The notes beneath the pieces were generated by a model. It saw only the letters and a program-made list of their open reading frames with translations. It was not told the origin of the DNA and ran no database searches. Positions 7,188-12,653 of a stretch of 34,394 nucleotides of DNA are shown in pieces. Location of the stretch: positions 1-34,394 of IMG/VR virus record IMGVR_UViG_3300030107_005422. One strand, given 5' to 3'. Every line of letters starts with the position of its first letter. Position 1 is the first letter of the stretch. The position numbers and the translations under genes were made by a program. The stretch comes from a virus.

Positions 7188-7215
7188 AATATAAGCATTA
7201 AATGCTAATAGTCAA
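7188..7215 (-). promoter_or_regulatory. Early left promoter with embedded operator (O1)
   Basis: On the minus strand there is TTGACT (7215-7210), a 16-bp spacer and TATATT (7193-7188), a good sigma-70 match. The spacer contains the palindrome AGCATTAAATGCT (7194-7206). The same GCATTAAATGC core recurs at 10450-10460 and 10804-10814. A repressor bound here would block RNA polymerase, so the integrase operon is probably CI-controlled. Confidence 0.75.
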
Positions 7216-7243
7216 GGCGGAGTTCGCAAAAAATGCAAATTAA

Positions 7244-7267
7244 TTTTGCGTATCATTTTGCGTATCA
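7244..7267. repeat. Tandem 12-bp arm-type repeats, left of attP core
   Basis: Two perfect head-to-tail copies of TTTTGCGTATCA (7244-7255, 7256-7267). Two near copies lie right of the tRNA-like core, plus an inverted one at 7522-7531. This layout resembles lambda-integrase arm-type sites. Binding by this integrase is inferred. Confidence 0.7.
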
Positions 7268-7276
7268 GCTGCCAAA

Positions 7277-7306
7277 GGGTTTCGGTGGGTTTTGGCGGGT
7301 TTTAGT
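7277..7306. repeat. Three 10-bp phased direct repeats in attP left arm
   Basis: GGGTTTCGGT, GGGTTTTGGC and GGGTTTTAGT follow each other at 7277-7286, 7287-7296 and 7297-7306. The spacing is about one DNA helical turn, so a protein could bind the same face three times. The G-rich run stands out in this AT-rich genome. It lies between the arm repeats and the core, as Xis sites do in lambda attP. Confidence 0.6.
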
Positions 7307-7339
7307 GTGTGTAACTTTTTTTAGTATAAAATTTAAAAT

Positions 7340-7345
7340 TATAGT
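7340..7345 (+). promoter_or_regulatory. Possible -10 element ahead of the tRNA-Asp half
   Basis: TATAGT (5 of 6 match to TATAAT) lies 19 bases before the tRNA-like segment, with only a T-rich stretch at the -35 position. If the phage inserts inside tRNA-Asp, the rebuilt tRNA would need a phage-supplied promoter here. The match is weak. Confidence 0.3.
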
Positions 7346-7364
7346 TTATAGCGGTTTCCTTGGT

Positions 7365-7403
7365 GCGGGAGTAGTTCAGCTGGTTAGAACGCTGCCCTGT
7401 CAC
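7365..7403 (+). other. attP: attP core: 5' half of tRNA-Asp(GTC)
   Basis: These 39 bases fold as the first half of a tRNA: acceptor strand GCGGGAG, TA, a D-stem GTTC/GAAC closing a 9-nt loop, then CTGCC and the anticodon loop CTGTCAC with GTC (Asp). Identity to a tRNA stops exactly at the end of the anticodon loop: the next bases (AATGCTG) cannot pair with CTGCC. A tRNA fragment flanked by arm-type repeats and close to an integrase gene is the classic attP sign. It is not a working tRNA gene. Confidence 0.8.
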
Positions 7404-7439
7404 AATGCTGTTCATTGTTGATATATATAGAAAAATAGA

Positions 7440-7463
7440 CATTGCGTATCAATTTGCGTATCA
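7440..7463. repeat. Tandem 12-bp arm-type repeats, right of attP core
   Basis: CATTGCGTATCA (7440-7451) and ATTTGCGTATCA (7452-7463) share TTGCGTATCA with the left pair and have the same 12-bp period. Their presence on both sides of the tRNA-like core supports an integrase arm-site role. Confidence 0.65.
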
Positions 7464-7521
7464 GTAATTTTTTTTAAATTAATTATTTTAAAATAATTTA
7501 GGTTTCAATGGGTGTCAATAG

Positions 7522-7531
7522 TGATACGCAA
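7522..7531. repeat. Fifth, inverted arm-type site
   Basis: TGATACGCAA is the exact reverse complement of the TTGCGTATCA core of the four repeats to its left. It ends at the stop codon of the minus-strand gene at 7532. Confidence 0.5.
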
Positions 7532-7900
7532 TTAGCATTTGTGTTGCTCATGCAATCCCTTTAACCAGCTAACAAATTTGTAAGGTTGTATAGGATAAAA
7601 TTTATCACTTTCATTTGGAAAAATTTTTTTAACTCTAAAATTAACGATCTCTTTGCTTTTAGGATCAACCTGGTACAATGTAACCAGACCAGGTACTTTA
7701 AGGCTCTTAGCAACCAATTGTGTAACAATAAACGACTTAAAATTCTGTCCTTTATCGTAAGCTGTTTCAATTACTGCAAGTGGCGATTTACATTTTTTAC
7801 AGATTTCAATTGCATCAATATCAATCATTGCTAAACCATCAAATTGTCTATGAAATTCGGAGTAGTGATCTCCTTTGTCAAAATAATTATACCTTGCCAT
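7532..7900 (-). CDS. Probable restriction-fold (PD-(D/E)XK-like) phage protein
   Basis: 122 aa. DIDAIEICKKCKSPLAVIE (about 27-45) contains an acidic cluster, a CxxC pair and then a hydrophobic strand ending in glutamate, followed by KSFIVTQLVAKSLKVPG and LVTLYQVD. This matches a common phage layout that I associate with the restriction-endonuclease fold, but the lysine of the motif is not clear. It is the last gene of the recombination operon; its 5' end overlaps the upstream gene by 14 nt. Zinc binding by CxxC alone is uncertain. Confidence 0.5.
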   Translation of the reverse strand: MARYNYFDKGDHYSEFHRQFDGLAMIDIDAIEICKKCKSPLAVIETAYDKGQNFKSFIVTQLVAKSLKVPGLVTLYQVDPKSKEIVNFRVKKIFPNESDKFYPIQPYKFVSWLKGLHEQHKC

Positions 7901-8072
7901 CTTTTTTTATAATTGGATCTTTCGGAATAATATTTAGTTTTTGTTTAAGGTTTAAAACCTCTTGTCGTAAATCATAATTTTTTTTATAAGAATCTTCCAA
8001 TCTATTTACAGCAAAATCTCTTTCTGTTTTTAGCTTAGTAACTTCTTTTTCTAAATCTTCTTTAAGTGGCAT
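7887..8072 (-). CDS. Small coiled-coil protein
   Basis: 61 aa. Residues about 3-47 have a heptad pattern of L/V with E/K/R (LEKEVTKLKTERDF... LRQEVLNLKQKL), a strong coiled coil. A short basic tail follows. It overlaps both neighbours by 11-14 nt in the early left operon. It may serve as a dimerising adapter; no family is named. Confidence 0.6.
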   Translation of the reverse strand: MPLKEDLEKEVTKLKTERDFAVNRLEDSYKKNYDLRQEVLNLKQKLNIIPKDPIIKKDGKV

Positions 8073-8307
8073 CTTTATCTATTTCTGCAACAGCTCTTTC
8101 AAGATAAACAGCTGCATCGAGTAATTCTTCAATTGTATTGTTTAATGCTTTTTTTAAATCCATTTTGGTTGTAACCATTGTATCGCCATATTTTATAATT
8201 CCAGAATTAGATCTATTAATCATTCTTTCCGCAATTTTTCTCACTAAAGGATCTTTAGCTGTTTCTTCTGGAAGTTTTACAAGAAAATTAGTTGATAATT
8301 CTGTCAT
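8062..8307 (-). CDS. MazG-like / dNTP-hydrolase-type small protein
   Basis: 81 aa. The C-terminal half (SGIIKYGDTM, then a helix with NTIEELLDAAVYLERAV) matches the helix pattern of all-alpha NTP pyrophosphohydrolase-like phage proteins: KYG followed by EExxDxxxYxxR. Such proteins act on nucleotide pools. The length is short, so it is a minimal or degenerate member. The start overlaps the stop of the upstream gene (ATGA at 8304-8307). Confidence 0.5.
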   Translation of the reverse strand: MTELSTNFLVKLPEETAKDPLVRKIAERMINRSNSGIIKYGDTMVTTKMDLKKALNNTIEELLDAAVYLERAVAEIDKDAT

Positions 8308-8504
8308 TTAAATTTGTTTTCTTGCCATTCGACTAATTTTTTATATGGGATCATCCATTGCCTGTTAATTTTAGTCATAGGCAGCTTATTTGTTTTTATT
8401 AAATGCATTACTCGTTTTTGCTTTACAACTTTTGGTAGCTGCGGATCGTAGAGAAGATTCCCTACATCCGCAGTTGTCATTAGCTGGTGAGGATTAAAGA
8501 TCAT
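8304..8504 (-). CDS. Excisionase-like HTH protein
   Basis: I choose ATG 8504 (66 aa) because the longer frame upstream lies wholly inside the preceding gene; ATG 8480 is another option. The sequence (TTADVGNLLYD, a loop, VVKQKRVMHLIKTNKLPMTK, then NRQWMIPYKKLVEWQE) follows the winged HTH_17/excisionase pattern: a helix-turn-helix, a short wing with a basic turn and a last helix ending in W. Such small proteins bend attP DNA for excision, or act as repressors. The attP-like site with phased repeats lies 0.8 kb away. The assignment as Xis is inference. Confidence 0.65.
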   Translation of the reverse strand: MIFNPHQLMTTADVGNLLYDPQLPKVVKQKRVMHLIKTNKLPMTKINRQWMIPYKKLVEWQENKFK

Positions 8505-8847
8505 TAATATCCCAATCATCACCAGCAGATTTCTCGGGAGGAGAAATATTTTTGTTAGGAGCTGGATCATTACTTGGTTGAGCATATTTTGGATTATGAT
8601 CACCAAGGTTAATAGTCATTTTTGGATTACCAGCTTTTGTAAATCCTTTCCACATAACTAAATCATATTTGCCTGGCTCTATTGTTATAGTTTCTTTTAT
8701 TTCAATGCCCTGGCTATGTGATTTAAATCCTGGTCTTTTTTCTGGAAGTTCATTTACTGCATCTTTTAATTCATCAGTTTGTGCGAAACAATCTATGTAC
8801 AATACAGCCTCATTTCTTTTATTTAATTTAACACCCTTAATTGCCAT
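8494..8847 (-). CDS. SSB-like single-stranded DNA-binding protein
   Basis: 117 aa. Residues about 1-80 show alternating strands (EAVLYIDCFAQTDEL, GIEIKETITIEPGKYDLVMW, KMTINLG) that could form an OB-like fold. A proline/asparagine linker follows, then an acidic tail ending GDDWDINDL. Such a tail is how SSB proteins contact partners, though it lacks the terminal PF. It lies between annealing and exonuclease-type genes, supporting an ssDNA role. A start site AAAGGATGAGCA precedes ATG 8847. The fold is not proven. Confidence 0.5.
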   Translation of the reverse strand: MAIKGVKLNKRNEAVLYIDCFAQTDELKDAVNELPEKRPGFKSHSQGIEIKETITIEPGKYDLVMWKGFTKAGNPKMTINLGDHNPKYAQPSNDPAPNKNISPPEKSAGDDWDINDL

Positions 8848-9307
8848 TGCTCATCCTTTCTTTAATTTCTGGGGGCAGACTACCAACATCCGCCCCCGCA
8901 TTATCCCCATCATTATTTTCAGCACCTTTATGTTTTGGGGAAACATTCATCTCATCCTCAGAATAAAAATCACCATGCATACCAGTTAGCTTTAATACTG
9001 CTCGGTCTATGGCTCTTTTTTCTGCCATTGCGACAGGATAAGAATTCCTATTATTTTTCGGAGTACATTCACCGAAAGTAATTACTTTAATACCATCTTT
9101 AACAGCTGTGCATTTTACAACGCAGCTGGATAAGGCAAGATCTATGTATTCAACTGTTAGATCTACAATTACAATTTTTTCTTTAAGCTGTATTCTCTCA
9201 ATTGATTTATGATATAAAACCCAAGTACCATGACAATCCCATACATCTTCTTTTTTTAGATTATGTGTTTTTAATAATTCTTTTATATCTGGTTTTATTT
9301 TTGGCAT
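8837..9307 (-). CDS. Probable ssDNA annealing protein (phage recombinase)
   Basis: 156 aa. Residues about 88-125 carry a motif common in phage recombination modules: FGECTPKN, then SYPVAMAEKRAIDRAVLKL, a G-containing turn and an acidic SEDE. The N-terminal half has beta strands (VLYHKSIERIQL, VIVDLTVEYIDL). Annealing proteins of the Erf/RecT/Sak type pair with a 5'-3' exonuclease, and a RecB/Cas4-like exonuclease lies two genes upstream. The exact family is uncertain. It overlaps the next gene (SSB-like) by 11 nt. Confidence 0.5.
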   Translation of the reverse strand: MPKIKPDIKELLKTHNLKKEDVWDCHGTWVLYHKSIERIQLKEKIVIVDLTVEYIDLALSSCVVKCTAVKDGIKVITFGECTPKNNRNSYPVAMAEKRAIDRAVLKLTGMHGDFYSEDEMNVSPKHKGAENNDGDNAGADVGSLPPEIKERMSNGN

Positions 9308-9504
9308 TATGAATCCGCCCAGGTTGTTTGTTTAATGTGATTCCATATATTTCTGTGTGCAATAGGACTTAATCCTTTTTGTTTTCTCCTGGCTGCACAT
9401 TCTTTTTTTACTGCATCCTCACGATCCATGTTTTTCCAATCGTGTGCAGTACAAATTATTTTTTTCTTAGAAACAAAATTAATTACTTTTGCTGGTTTAC
9501 TCAT
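9307..9504 (-). CDS. Small basic protein between nuclease and annealing genes
   Basis: 65 aa from ATG 9504, chosen because GGAGGG lies about six bases upstream and the ATG overlaps the exonuclease stop (ATGA). The protein is Lys/Arg-rich, with two cysteines and a HDW motif (TAHDWKNMDREDAVKKECAA). There is no clear domain. Its place inside the recombination operon suggests DNA binding or a nuclease partner. Confidence 0.6.
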   Translation of the reverse strand: MSKPAKVINFVSKKKIICTAHDWKNMDREDAVKKECAARRKQKGLSPIAHRNIWNHIKQTTWADS

Positions 9505-10424
9505 ATAGCCCTCCATAGCTGTTTACATCTAGCGACATACTCATCGCCAAAATCCCAATACGGATCAGAAAATTCTGGATCTATTTTGGATAAAATTTCT
9601 GTTAGTGAACTTGAGGAAGAAACAATATTTTGCCTTATAATATTTTTTCTTGTGTATTCTTCCCAAGCCCAATCAATTGCATCCTTACTTAATGCATCGT
9701 GGCTTTCATCAAATATTTCAAATCTTTTATGTTCTAATTTAGATTGTTTGTTAATCGTTCCTGGAGCAACATCGTTAATATAAACAATAAATATTTTTTT
9801 ATTAGTAGCCTTTTTATAAAATGCTGTTTGTCTAATATGTGATTCACTTGGGGAATCTGGTATAGATCCTATATTACAACTCCAGCCACCATCGGGATTT
9901 TTTTTAGTTTTCTTTAATTCTTTTGGTTTTGCTCGTTGTTTTGTTTTTAATTCAACAATGACATCTTTACTTTCATAATCAATAAAACCTGTCATTGGCA
10001 ATTCAACTTTAGGCATATTTGCCCATGCTCCAGTTTCAGATTTTATTTTTAATTTTTTATAATTTGGGAATATTTCTTTTAATGCCTCAATGCCATTTCG
10101 CACCAGCTGCGGCATTCCCTCTAAAATTTTTTCGTGATGTATTGATTCTTTATCTTTGAATAAAGATTTTTTTAAATTGAATTGAAATTCTCCCTCTTTA
10201 GCAGCAACATCTTCATCAAGTTTATCTATTATAGCAGCATTAATTCCATCTTGTGCTGCATTACCCGCTACTAAAATTGGTTTTGTTTTAAATTGTTTTC
10301 TTTCTTCGTAAGTACAACATAAATATTTTCCAGCCCATAATCCGTTTGATTGATTTGATTGTGAGGGAGATGTGTGGTCTAAAGAATACTTTAACCAATG
10401 CTGCGGTATTTCATTATTTTGCAT
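9501..10424 (-). CDS. RecB/Cas4-like exonuclease (PD-(D/E)XK)
   Basis: About 307 aa. I prefer ATG 10424 over 10430, because AAGGA then sits about seven bases upstream. The core MTGFIDYESKDVIVELKTK gives the D (GFIDY) and ExK (ELK) of the PD-(D/E)XK fold. A later helix with HIRQTAFYKKA resembles the QxxxY motif of RecB/Cas4-type nucleases. It likely degrades one strand for annealing-type recombination and heads the operon that also holds the annealing- and SSB-like genes. A promoter with an operator copy lies just upstream (10444-10472). Confidence 0.75.
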   Translation of the reverse strand: MQNNEIPQHWLKYSLDHTSPSQSNQSNGLWAGKYLCCTYEERKQFKTKPILVAGNAAQDGINAAIIDKLDEDVAAKEGEFQFNLKKSLFKDKESIHHEKILEGMPQLVRNGIEALKEIFPNYKKLKIKSETGAWANMPKVELPMTGFIDYESKDVIVELKTKQRAKPKELKKTKKNPDGGWSCNIGSIPDSPSESHIRQTAFYKKATNKKIFIVYINDVAPGTINKQSKLEHKRFEIFDESHDALSKDAIDWAWEEYTRKNIIRQNIVSSSSSLTEILSKIDPEFSDPYWDFGDEYVARCKQLWRAI

Positions 10425-10443
10425 AACCATCCTTTTTGGATGA

Positions 10444-10472
10444 CTATTAGCATTAAATGCAAAGTTTCACAA
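10444..10472 (-). promoter_or_regulatory. Recombination operon promoter with operator (O2)
   Basis: Minus-strand TTGTGA (10472-10467), a 17-bp spacer and TAATAG (10449-10444) form a moderate promoter. The spacer holds GCATTAAATGC (10450-10460), the operator core also found at 7195-7205 and 10804-10814. The gene starts 20 bases downstream. The -10 match is weak, so the exact box is uncertain, but the operator copy is exact. Confidence 0.6.
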
Positions 10473-10494
10473 ATTTTTAATATAAAAATGCTAA

Positions 10495-10782
10495 TTAATA
10501 AATTAAACAGCCAAAATATTTAGGTTTTGTTATCTTAATTAACTGATTTTTTTTCTTTTTTTGATCATTTTCTATAAATGGGTACAATATTTCTTGTTCA
10601 GTTGTGTTTAATTCACTAATCATAGCAAGATTATGTGCCATTTTTTGTGTTAATGATGCTTTTCCGTTCATTATTTTACTAAGATGGATTTCGTTAATAC
10701 CTAAAATTTTAGCAATTTTCTTTTGTTTTAAGCCGCTTTTTTTAAAAATTATTTTTAATTTTGTTAAAATAATATTTACCAT
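10495..10782 (-). CDS. CI-like HTH repressor
   Basis: 95 aa. Residues about 14-60 form an XRE/Cro-CI HTH (LKQKKIAKILGINEIHLSKIMNGK, then a helix ending in AMISEL). There is no peptidase or large dimer domain, so it resembles short repressors or HigA-type antitoxins. It is divergent from the Cro-like gene at 10878 and faces its own operator copy (10802-10816). Copies of the same operator in two early promoters suggest it is the lysogeny repressor. A weak AAAGA site precedes ATG 10782. A partner toxin gene is not seen. Confidence 0.7.
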   Translation of the reverse strand: MVNIILTKLKIIFKKSGLKQKKIAKILGINEIHLSKIMNGKASLTQKMAHNLAMISELNTTEQEILYPFIENDQKKKKNQLIKITKPKYFGCLIY

Positions 10783-10801
10783 TAAGTCTTTATATGCCTA
10801 T

Positions 10802-10816
10802 TAGCATTAAATGCTA
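10802..10816. promoter_or_regulatory. Operator O3, perfect palindrome
   Basis: TAGCATTAAATGCTA is a perfect 7-1-7 palindrome. It sits just after the likely -10 of the repressor gene, over the expected transcript start, which fits autorepression. Upstream bases TATTAGCATT are also shared with O2 and, reversed, with O1. Confidence 0.75.
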
Positions 10817-10868
10817 CATATAATAATTATTATTTTAACTTTGCAAATAATGCTAACTATCTATAATA
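10817..10868. promoter_or_regulatory. Overlapping divergent promoters of CI-like and Cro-like genes
   Basis: The palindrome TTGCAA (10841-10846) can serve as -35 both ways. Rightward, TATAAT (10863-10868) is a perfect -10 after 16 bp. Leftward, TTATAT or TATATG (about 10817-10823) follows after 17-18 bp. GCAAATAATGC (10843-10853), a diverged operator of the GCA-N5-TGC form, lies in the rightward spacer. The two promoters should be mutually exclusive. Confidence 0.65.
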
Positions 10869-10877
10869 ACATCAATA

Positions 10878-11087
10878 ATGACTTTAGAGGAATATAGAAT
10901 TAAATATCAGCTGTCCTGGACACAATTAGCAAGACAATTAGGTTTCCAGGATCTTAAAAACCCAACACAAGAAGTTAAAAGATATTGTGAGGGATCAACA
11001 GTTCCAAGAATGGATAGATTGTTGAAAATTTCGGATAACACAAATGGAGAAGTAACTGCTAATGATTTCCTCAGATCATCTCGGTAA
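10878..11087 (+). CDS. Cro-like HTH regulator
   Basis: 69 aa. An HTH (LSWTQLARQLGF, a turn, then VKRYCEGSTVPRMDRLLKI) is followed by a tail with VTANDFL, as in many phage Cro-like proteins. It is divergent from the CI-like gene and first in the rightward early operon. The -10 TATAAT ends only nine bases before ATG 10878 and no Shine-Dalgarno site is seen, so the transcript is probably leaderless or nearly so. It likely competes with the repressor at the shared operators. Confidence 0.7.
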   Translation: MTLEEYRIKYQLSWTQLARQLGFQDLKNPTQEVKRYCEGSTVPRMDRLLKISDNTNGEVTANDFLRSSR

Positions 11088-11343
11088 ATTAGTTGTCATT
11101 CGCTGGATTGACGCAAAAGAAATTGAGTATGGTTGGCATTCACTTGAACAAATAAAAAATACTCCTTGCCCAGCAATTTTAAGTGTTGGTTGGGTGGCTG
11201 ATATAACAAATAAAGAACTTAAATTATCTGCCGATATTCCTACAGATAAAGATGATGATGAGGCGGGAAGATCCCAAGCTATTCCCATTGGTTGTGTAGA
11301 AGATGTGCAAATATTGGAGGGTTGGAATTGTTGGAACATATAA
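11062..11343 (+). CDS. Conserved-type early phage protein, unknown function
   Basis: 93 aa. VVIRWIDAKEIEYGWHSLEQI (in part) and ILSVGWVADI form two W-rich segments, then an acidic loop and IPIGCVEDV. This pattern is frequent in small early proteins of marine phages, but I know no function. The start lies inside the 3' end of the Cro-like gene (26 nt overlap). No membrane segment is seen. Confidence 0.65.
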   Translation: MISSDHLGKLVVIRWIDAKEIEYGWHSLEQIKNTPCPAILSVGWVADITNKELKLSADIPTDKDDDEAGRSQAIPIGCVEDVQILEGWNCWNI

Positions 11344-11549
11344 AAACAACAAAATTTACATTCCTGGATCATGTTATTTCAAGTTATAGGAAAGAGCAGC
11401 TGCCCCAGGGCAATCATTCTGATGAAGTTTATAGAACAGCTGCACGATTGAAAAAAATATGTATGGAAAATTTATACTGCTGGAAAACAATGGATGAGGA
11501 TATTTTATCTGAGGCTGAAAAAATGGTGAAGAATGACCTTAGTAAATAA
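11328..11549 (+). CDS. Small early protein of unknown function
   Basis: About 73 aa. I start it at TTG 11328, since GGAGG (11316-11320) lies seven bases upstream; a TTG at 11331 or 11322 is possible. The protein is helical and charged (DEVYRTAARLKKICMENLYCW) with two cysteines. Its 5' end overlaps the preceding gene by 16 nt, and its 3' end overlaps the replication-type gene by 17 nt. No family is recognised. Confidence 0.55.
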   Translation: MLEHIKTTKFTFLDHVISSYRKEQLPQGNHSDEVYRTAARLKKICMENLYCWKTMDEDILSEAEKMVKNDLSK

Positions 11550-11940
11550 GTGGAAGTTAAATTTATTTGCCCAAGCTGATCCCAGGTTATCAGCTGTTGC
11601 CAGGAGAGTATTATTTTTATTATGTAATTACCACAACGACAAGACCAGGCAATGCAATCCATCACAGCTGCGGATGTCCAGGGATTTAGGAACTACCGAT
11701 AGATCTATCCGTAATGGATTAAAAGACCTGGTGCTGCATGGTTACATAAAAATTATTAAAAAAGGCAACGTAGGGTTTTCCACAATGTATGCGATTGACT
11801 TTAAGCTACAGGAAAAATTCTTCCAAGCTACAGGAAAAAACTTTCCAAAAGACCAGGAAGATATTTTCCTACGAACTAATTTAAGAACTTATTTAGAAGA
11901 AGAAGAATTGAAAATTTTAAAAGGGGGGGAAAGTGGATAA
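11533..11940 (+). CDS. Winged-helix replication-type protein
   Basis: 135 aa. Residues about 17-78 form a winged helix of the type used in phage replication initiators: a helix with LSAVARRVLFLLCNYHN, CNPSQLRMSRDLGTTDRSIRNGLKDLVLHGYI (in parts) as recognition helix plus wing, then IKIIKKG. A C-terminal helical tail follows. Such proteins bind origin DNA or recruit host helicase. No helicase or primase gene is in the window, so the host would supply these. An origin could lie within this gene, as in lambda O, but I see no clear iterons. Confidence 0.65.
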   Translation: MTLVNKWKLNLFAQADPRLSAVARRVLFLLCNYHNDKTRQCNPSQLRMSRDLGTTDRSIRNGLKDLVLHGYIKIIKKGNVGFSTMYAIDFKLQEKFFQATGKNFPKDQEDIFLRTNLRTYLEEEELKILKGGESG

Positions 11941-12175
11941 GTCTTATTTGGATAGGATGATTAAGAATATAGCAAAGAACAGTAATGCTAATTATGTCGC
12001 TGTTAAGCAAGGAGCTTATGCAGCTAAAGGTACAGATGATTGGATTATAGGAAATATGAAAAAGAAATTATCAACCGATACATTCCTAAGTTGGTTTAGA
12101 GTGATGGTTGAGGGTAATTATAAACAAAAAGCAAAGGCAAGAAAATATGCAAAACACCTCCTTGGTATCGACTAA
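11933..12175 (+). CDS. Small early protein, unknown function
   Basis: 80 aa from GTG 11933, with a GGGGGG run as ribosome site and an 8-nt overlap with the replication-type gene. It is basic and helical with aromatics (TDDWIIGNMKKKLSTDTFLSWFRVM). It could be a replication partner, by position only. No motif is recognised. Confidence 0.6.
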   Translation: MDKSYLDRMIKNIAKNSNANYVAVKQGAYAAKGTDDWIIGNMKKKLSTDTFLSWFRVMVEGNYKQKAKARKYAKHLLGID

Positions 12176-12617
12176 AAAGACAAGAAAAAATCGTGATAGA
12201 ATTGATTTTACTGATTTAATCAGATTATTTGACGATGCAGCTGAAACAGATAGATTAATGCCAGGAGTAATCCGTAAGCAAAAGATGAGTAGTTGGGTTG
12301 ATTACCCAGATGAAATAACATCATATGGATATACAAAAATTAAAGATTTAATGAGAGTTGTACCAGATCAAATACAAATAGATCGTTGGGAGATTGCTAC
12401 AAAAATATTAATGGAAATTGAAGATATGAAAATGAGAAAAGTTATTTGGGCTAAAGCTAAAGGTGCATCATGGGTGTGGTTAGCAAAGAGAACTAAACTT
12501 ACAAGACAATGGATTAAGGAGAAGTACCTGGAGGCACTCATCATTATGGCTTTTAGGATAAATAAAAATAATGTTAATAAACTTTACATTATTAACAAAA
12601 TAATTTATGATTCTTAA
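12147..12617 (+). CDS. DUF6362-like protein
   Basis: About 156 aa from ATG 12147, chosen to shorten the overlap; an ATG at 12108 is in the same frame. Residues about 30-130 show the pattern RLMPGVIRKQKMSSWVDYP, QIDRWEIATKI, then RKVIWAKAKGASWVWLAKR with a helix-turn-helix look (TKLTRQWIKEKY). I associate this with DUF6362 of alphaproteobacterial phages. The HTH suggests DNA binding, perhaps late control. Its 3' end contains the promoter at 12583-12611. Confidence 0.65.
   Translation: MQNTSLVSTKKTRKNRDRIDFTDLIRLFDDAAETDRLMPGVIRKQKMSSWVDYPDEITSYGYTKIKDLMRVVPDQIQIDRWEIATKILMEIEDMKMRKVIWAKAKGASWVWLAKRTKLTRQWIKEKYLEALIIMAFRINKNNVNKLYIINKIIYDS
12583..12611 (+). promoter_or_regulatory. Probable late promoter (head genes)
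   Basis: TTTACA (12583-12588), a 17-bp spacer and TATGAT (12606-12611) match sigma-70 at 5 of 6 in both boxes. The 16 bases TATGATTCTTAATATG recur with one change at 33015-33030. Transcription should begin near 12618, directly at a terminator-like hairpin. It reads into the terminase genes. Confidence 0.7.
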
Positions 12618-12620
12618 TAT

Positions 12621-12647
12621 GATGGATGAAATTCCATCTTTTTTTTT
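12621..12647 (+). terminator. Hairpin plus T9 right after the promoter
   Basis: GATGGA pairs with TCCATC around a 6-nt loop, followed by nine T. It would stop early rightward transcripts. For a transcript from the promoter just upstream it would form the very 5' end, so it may act as an attenuator or as a stabilising 5' hairpin. Confidence 0.75.
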
Positions 12648-12653
12648 GTCTAA

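Noticed and set aside
7244-7267. Replication iterons
   Set aside because: Only two copies per cluster, placed symmetrically around a tRNA-like core near int; arm-type sites explain them better, though iterons cannot be wholly excluded.
7233-7421. 62-aa plus-strand frame across the attP region
   Set aside because: It translates arm repeats and the tRNA-like segment (VVQLVRTLPCH is what a tRNA gives in this frame); no ribosome site or gene-like composition.
7365-7440. A complete tRNA-Asp gene
   Set aside because: Only the 5' half is present; bases after the anticodon loop cannot form the anticodon stem, T-arm or acceptor 3' strand.
7244-7463. CRISPR-like array
   Set aside because: The repeats are 12 bp and directly adjacent, without spacers, and no cas genes are present; the Cas4-like gene is a phage recombination nuclease.
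8304-8606. 100-aa version of the excisionase-like protein
   Set aside because: The first 34 residues lie inside the SSB-like gene and look like shifted codons; the HTH pattern begins after ATG 8504.
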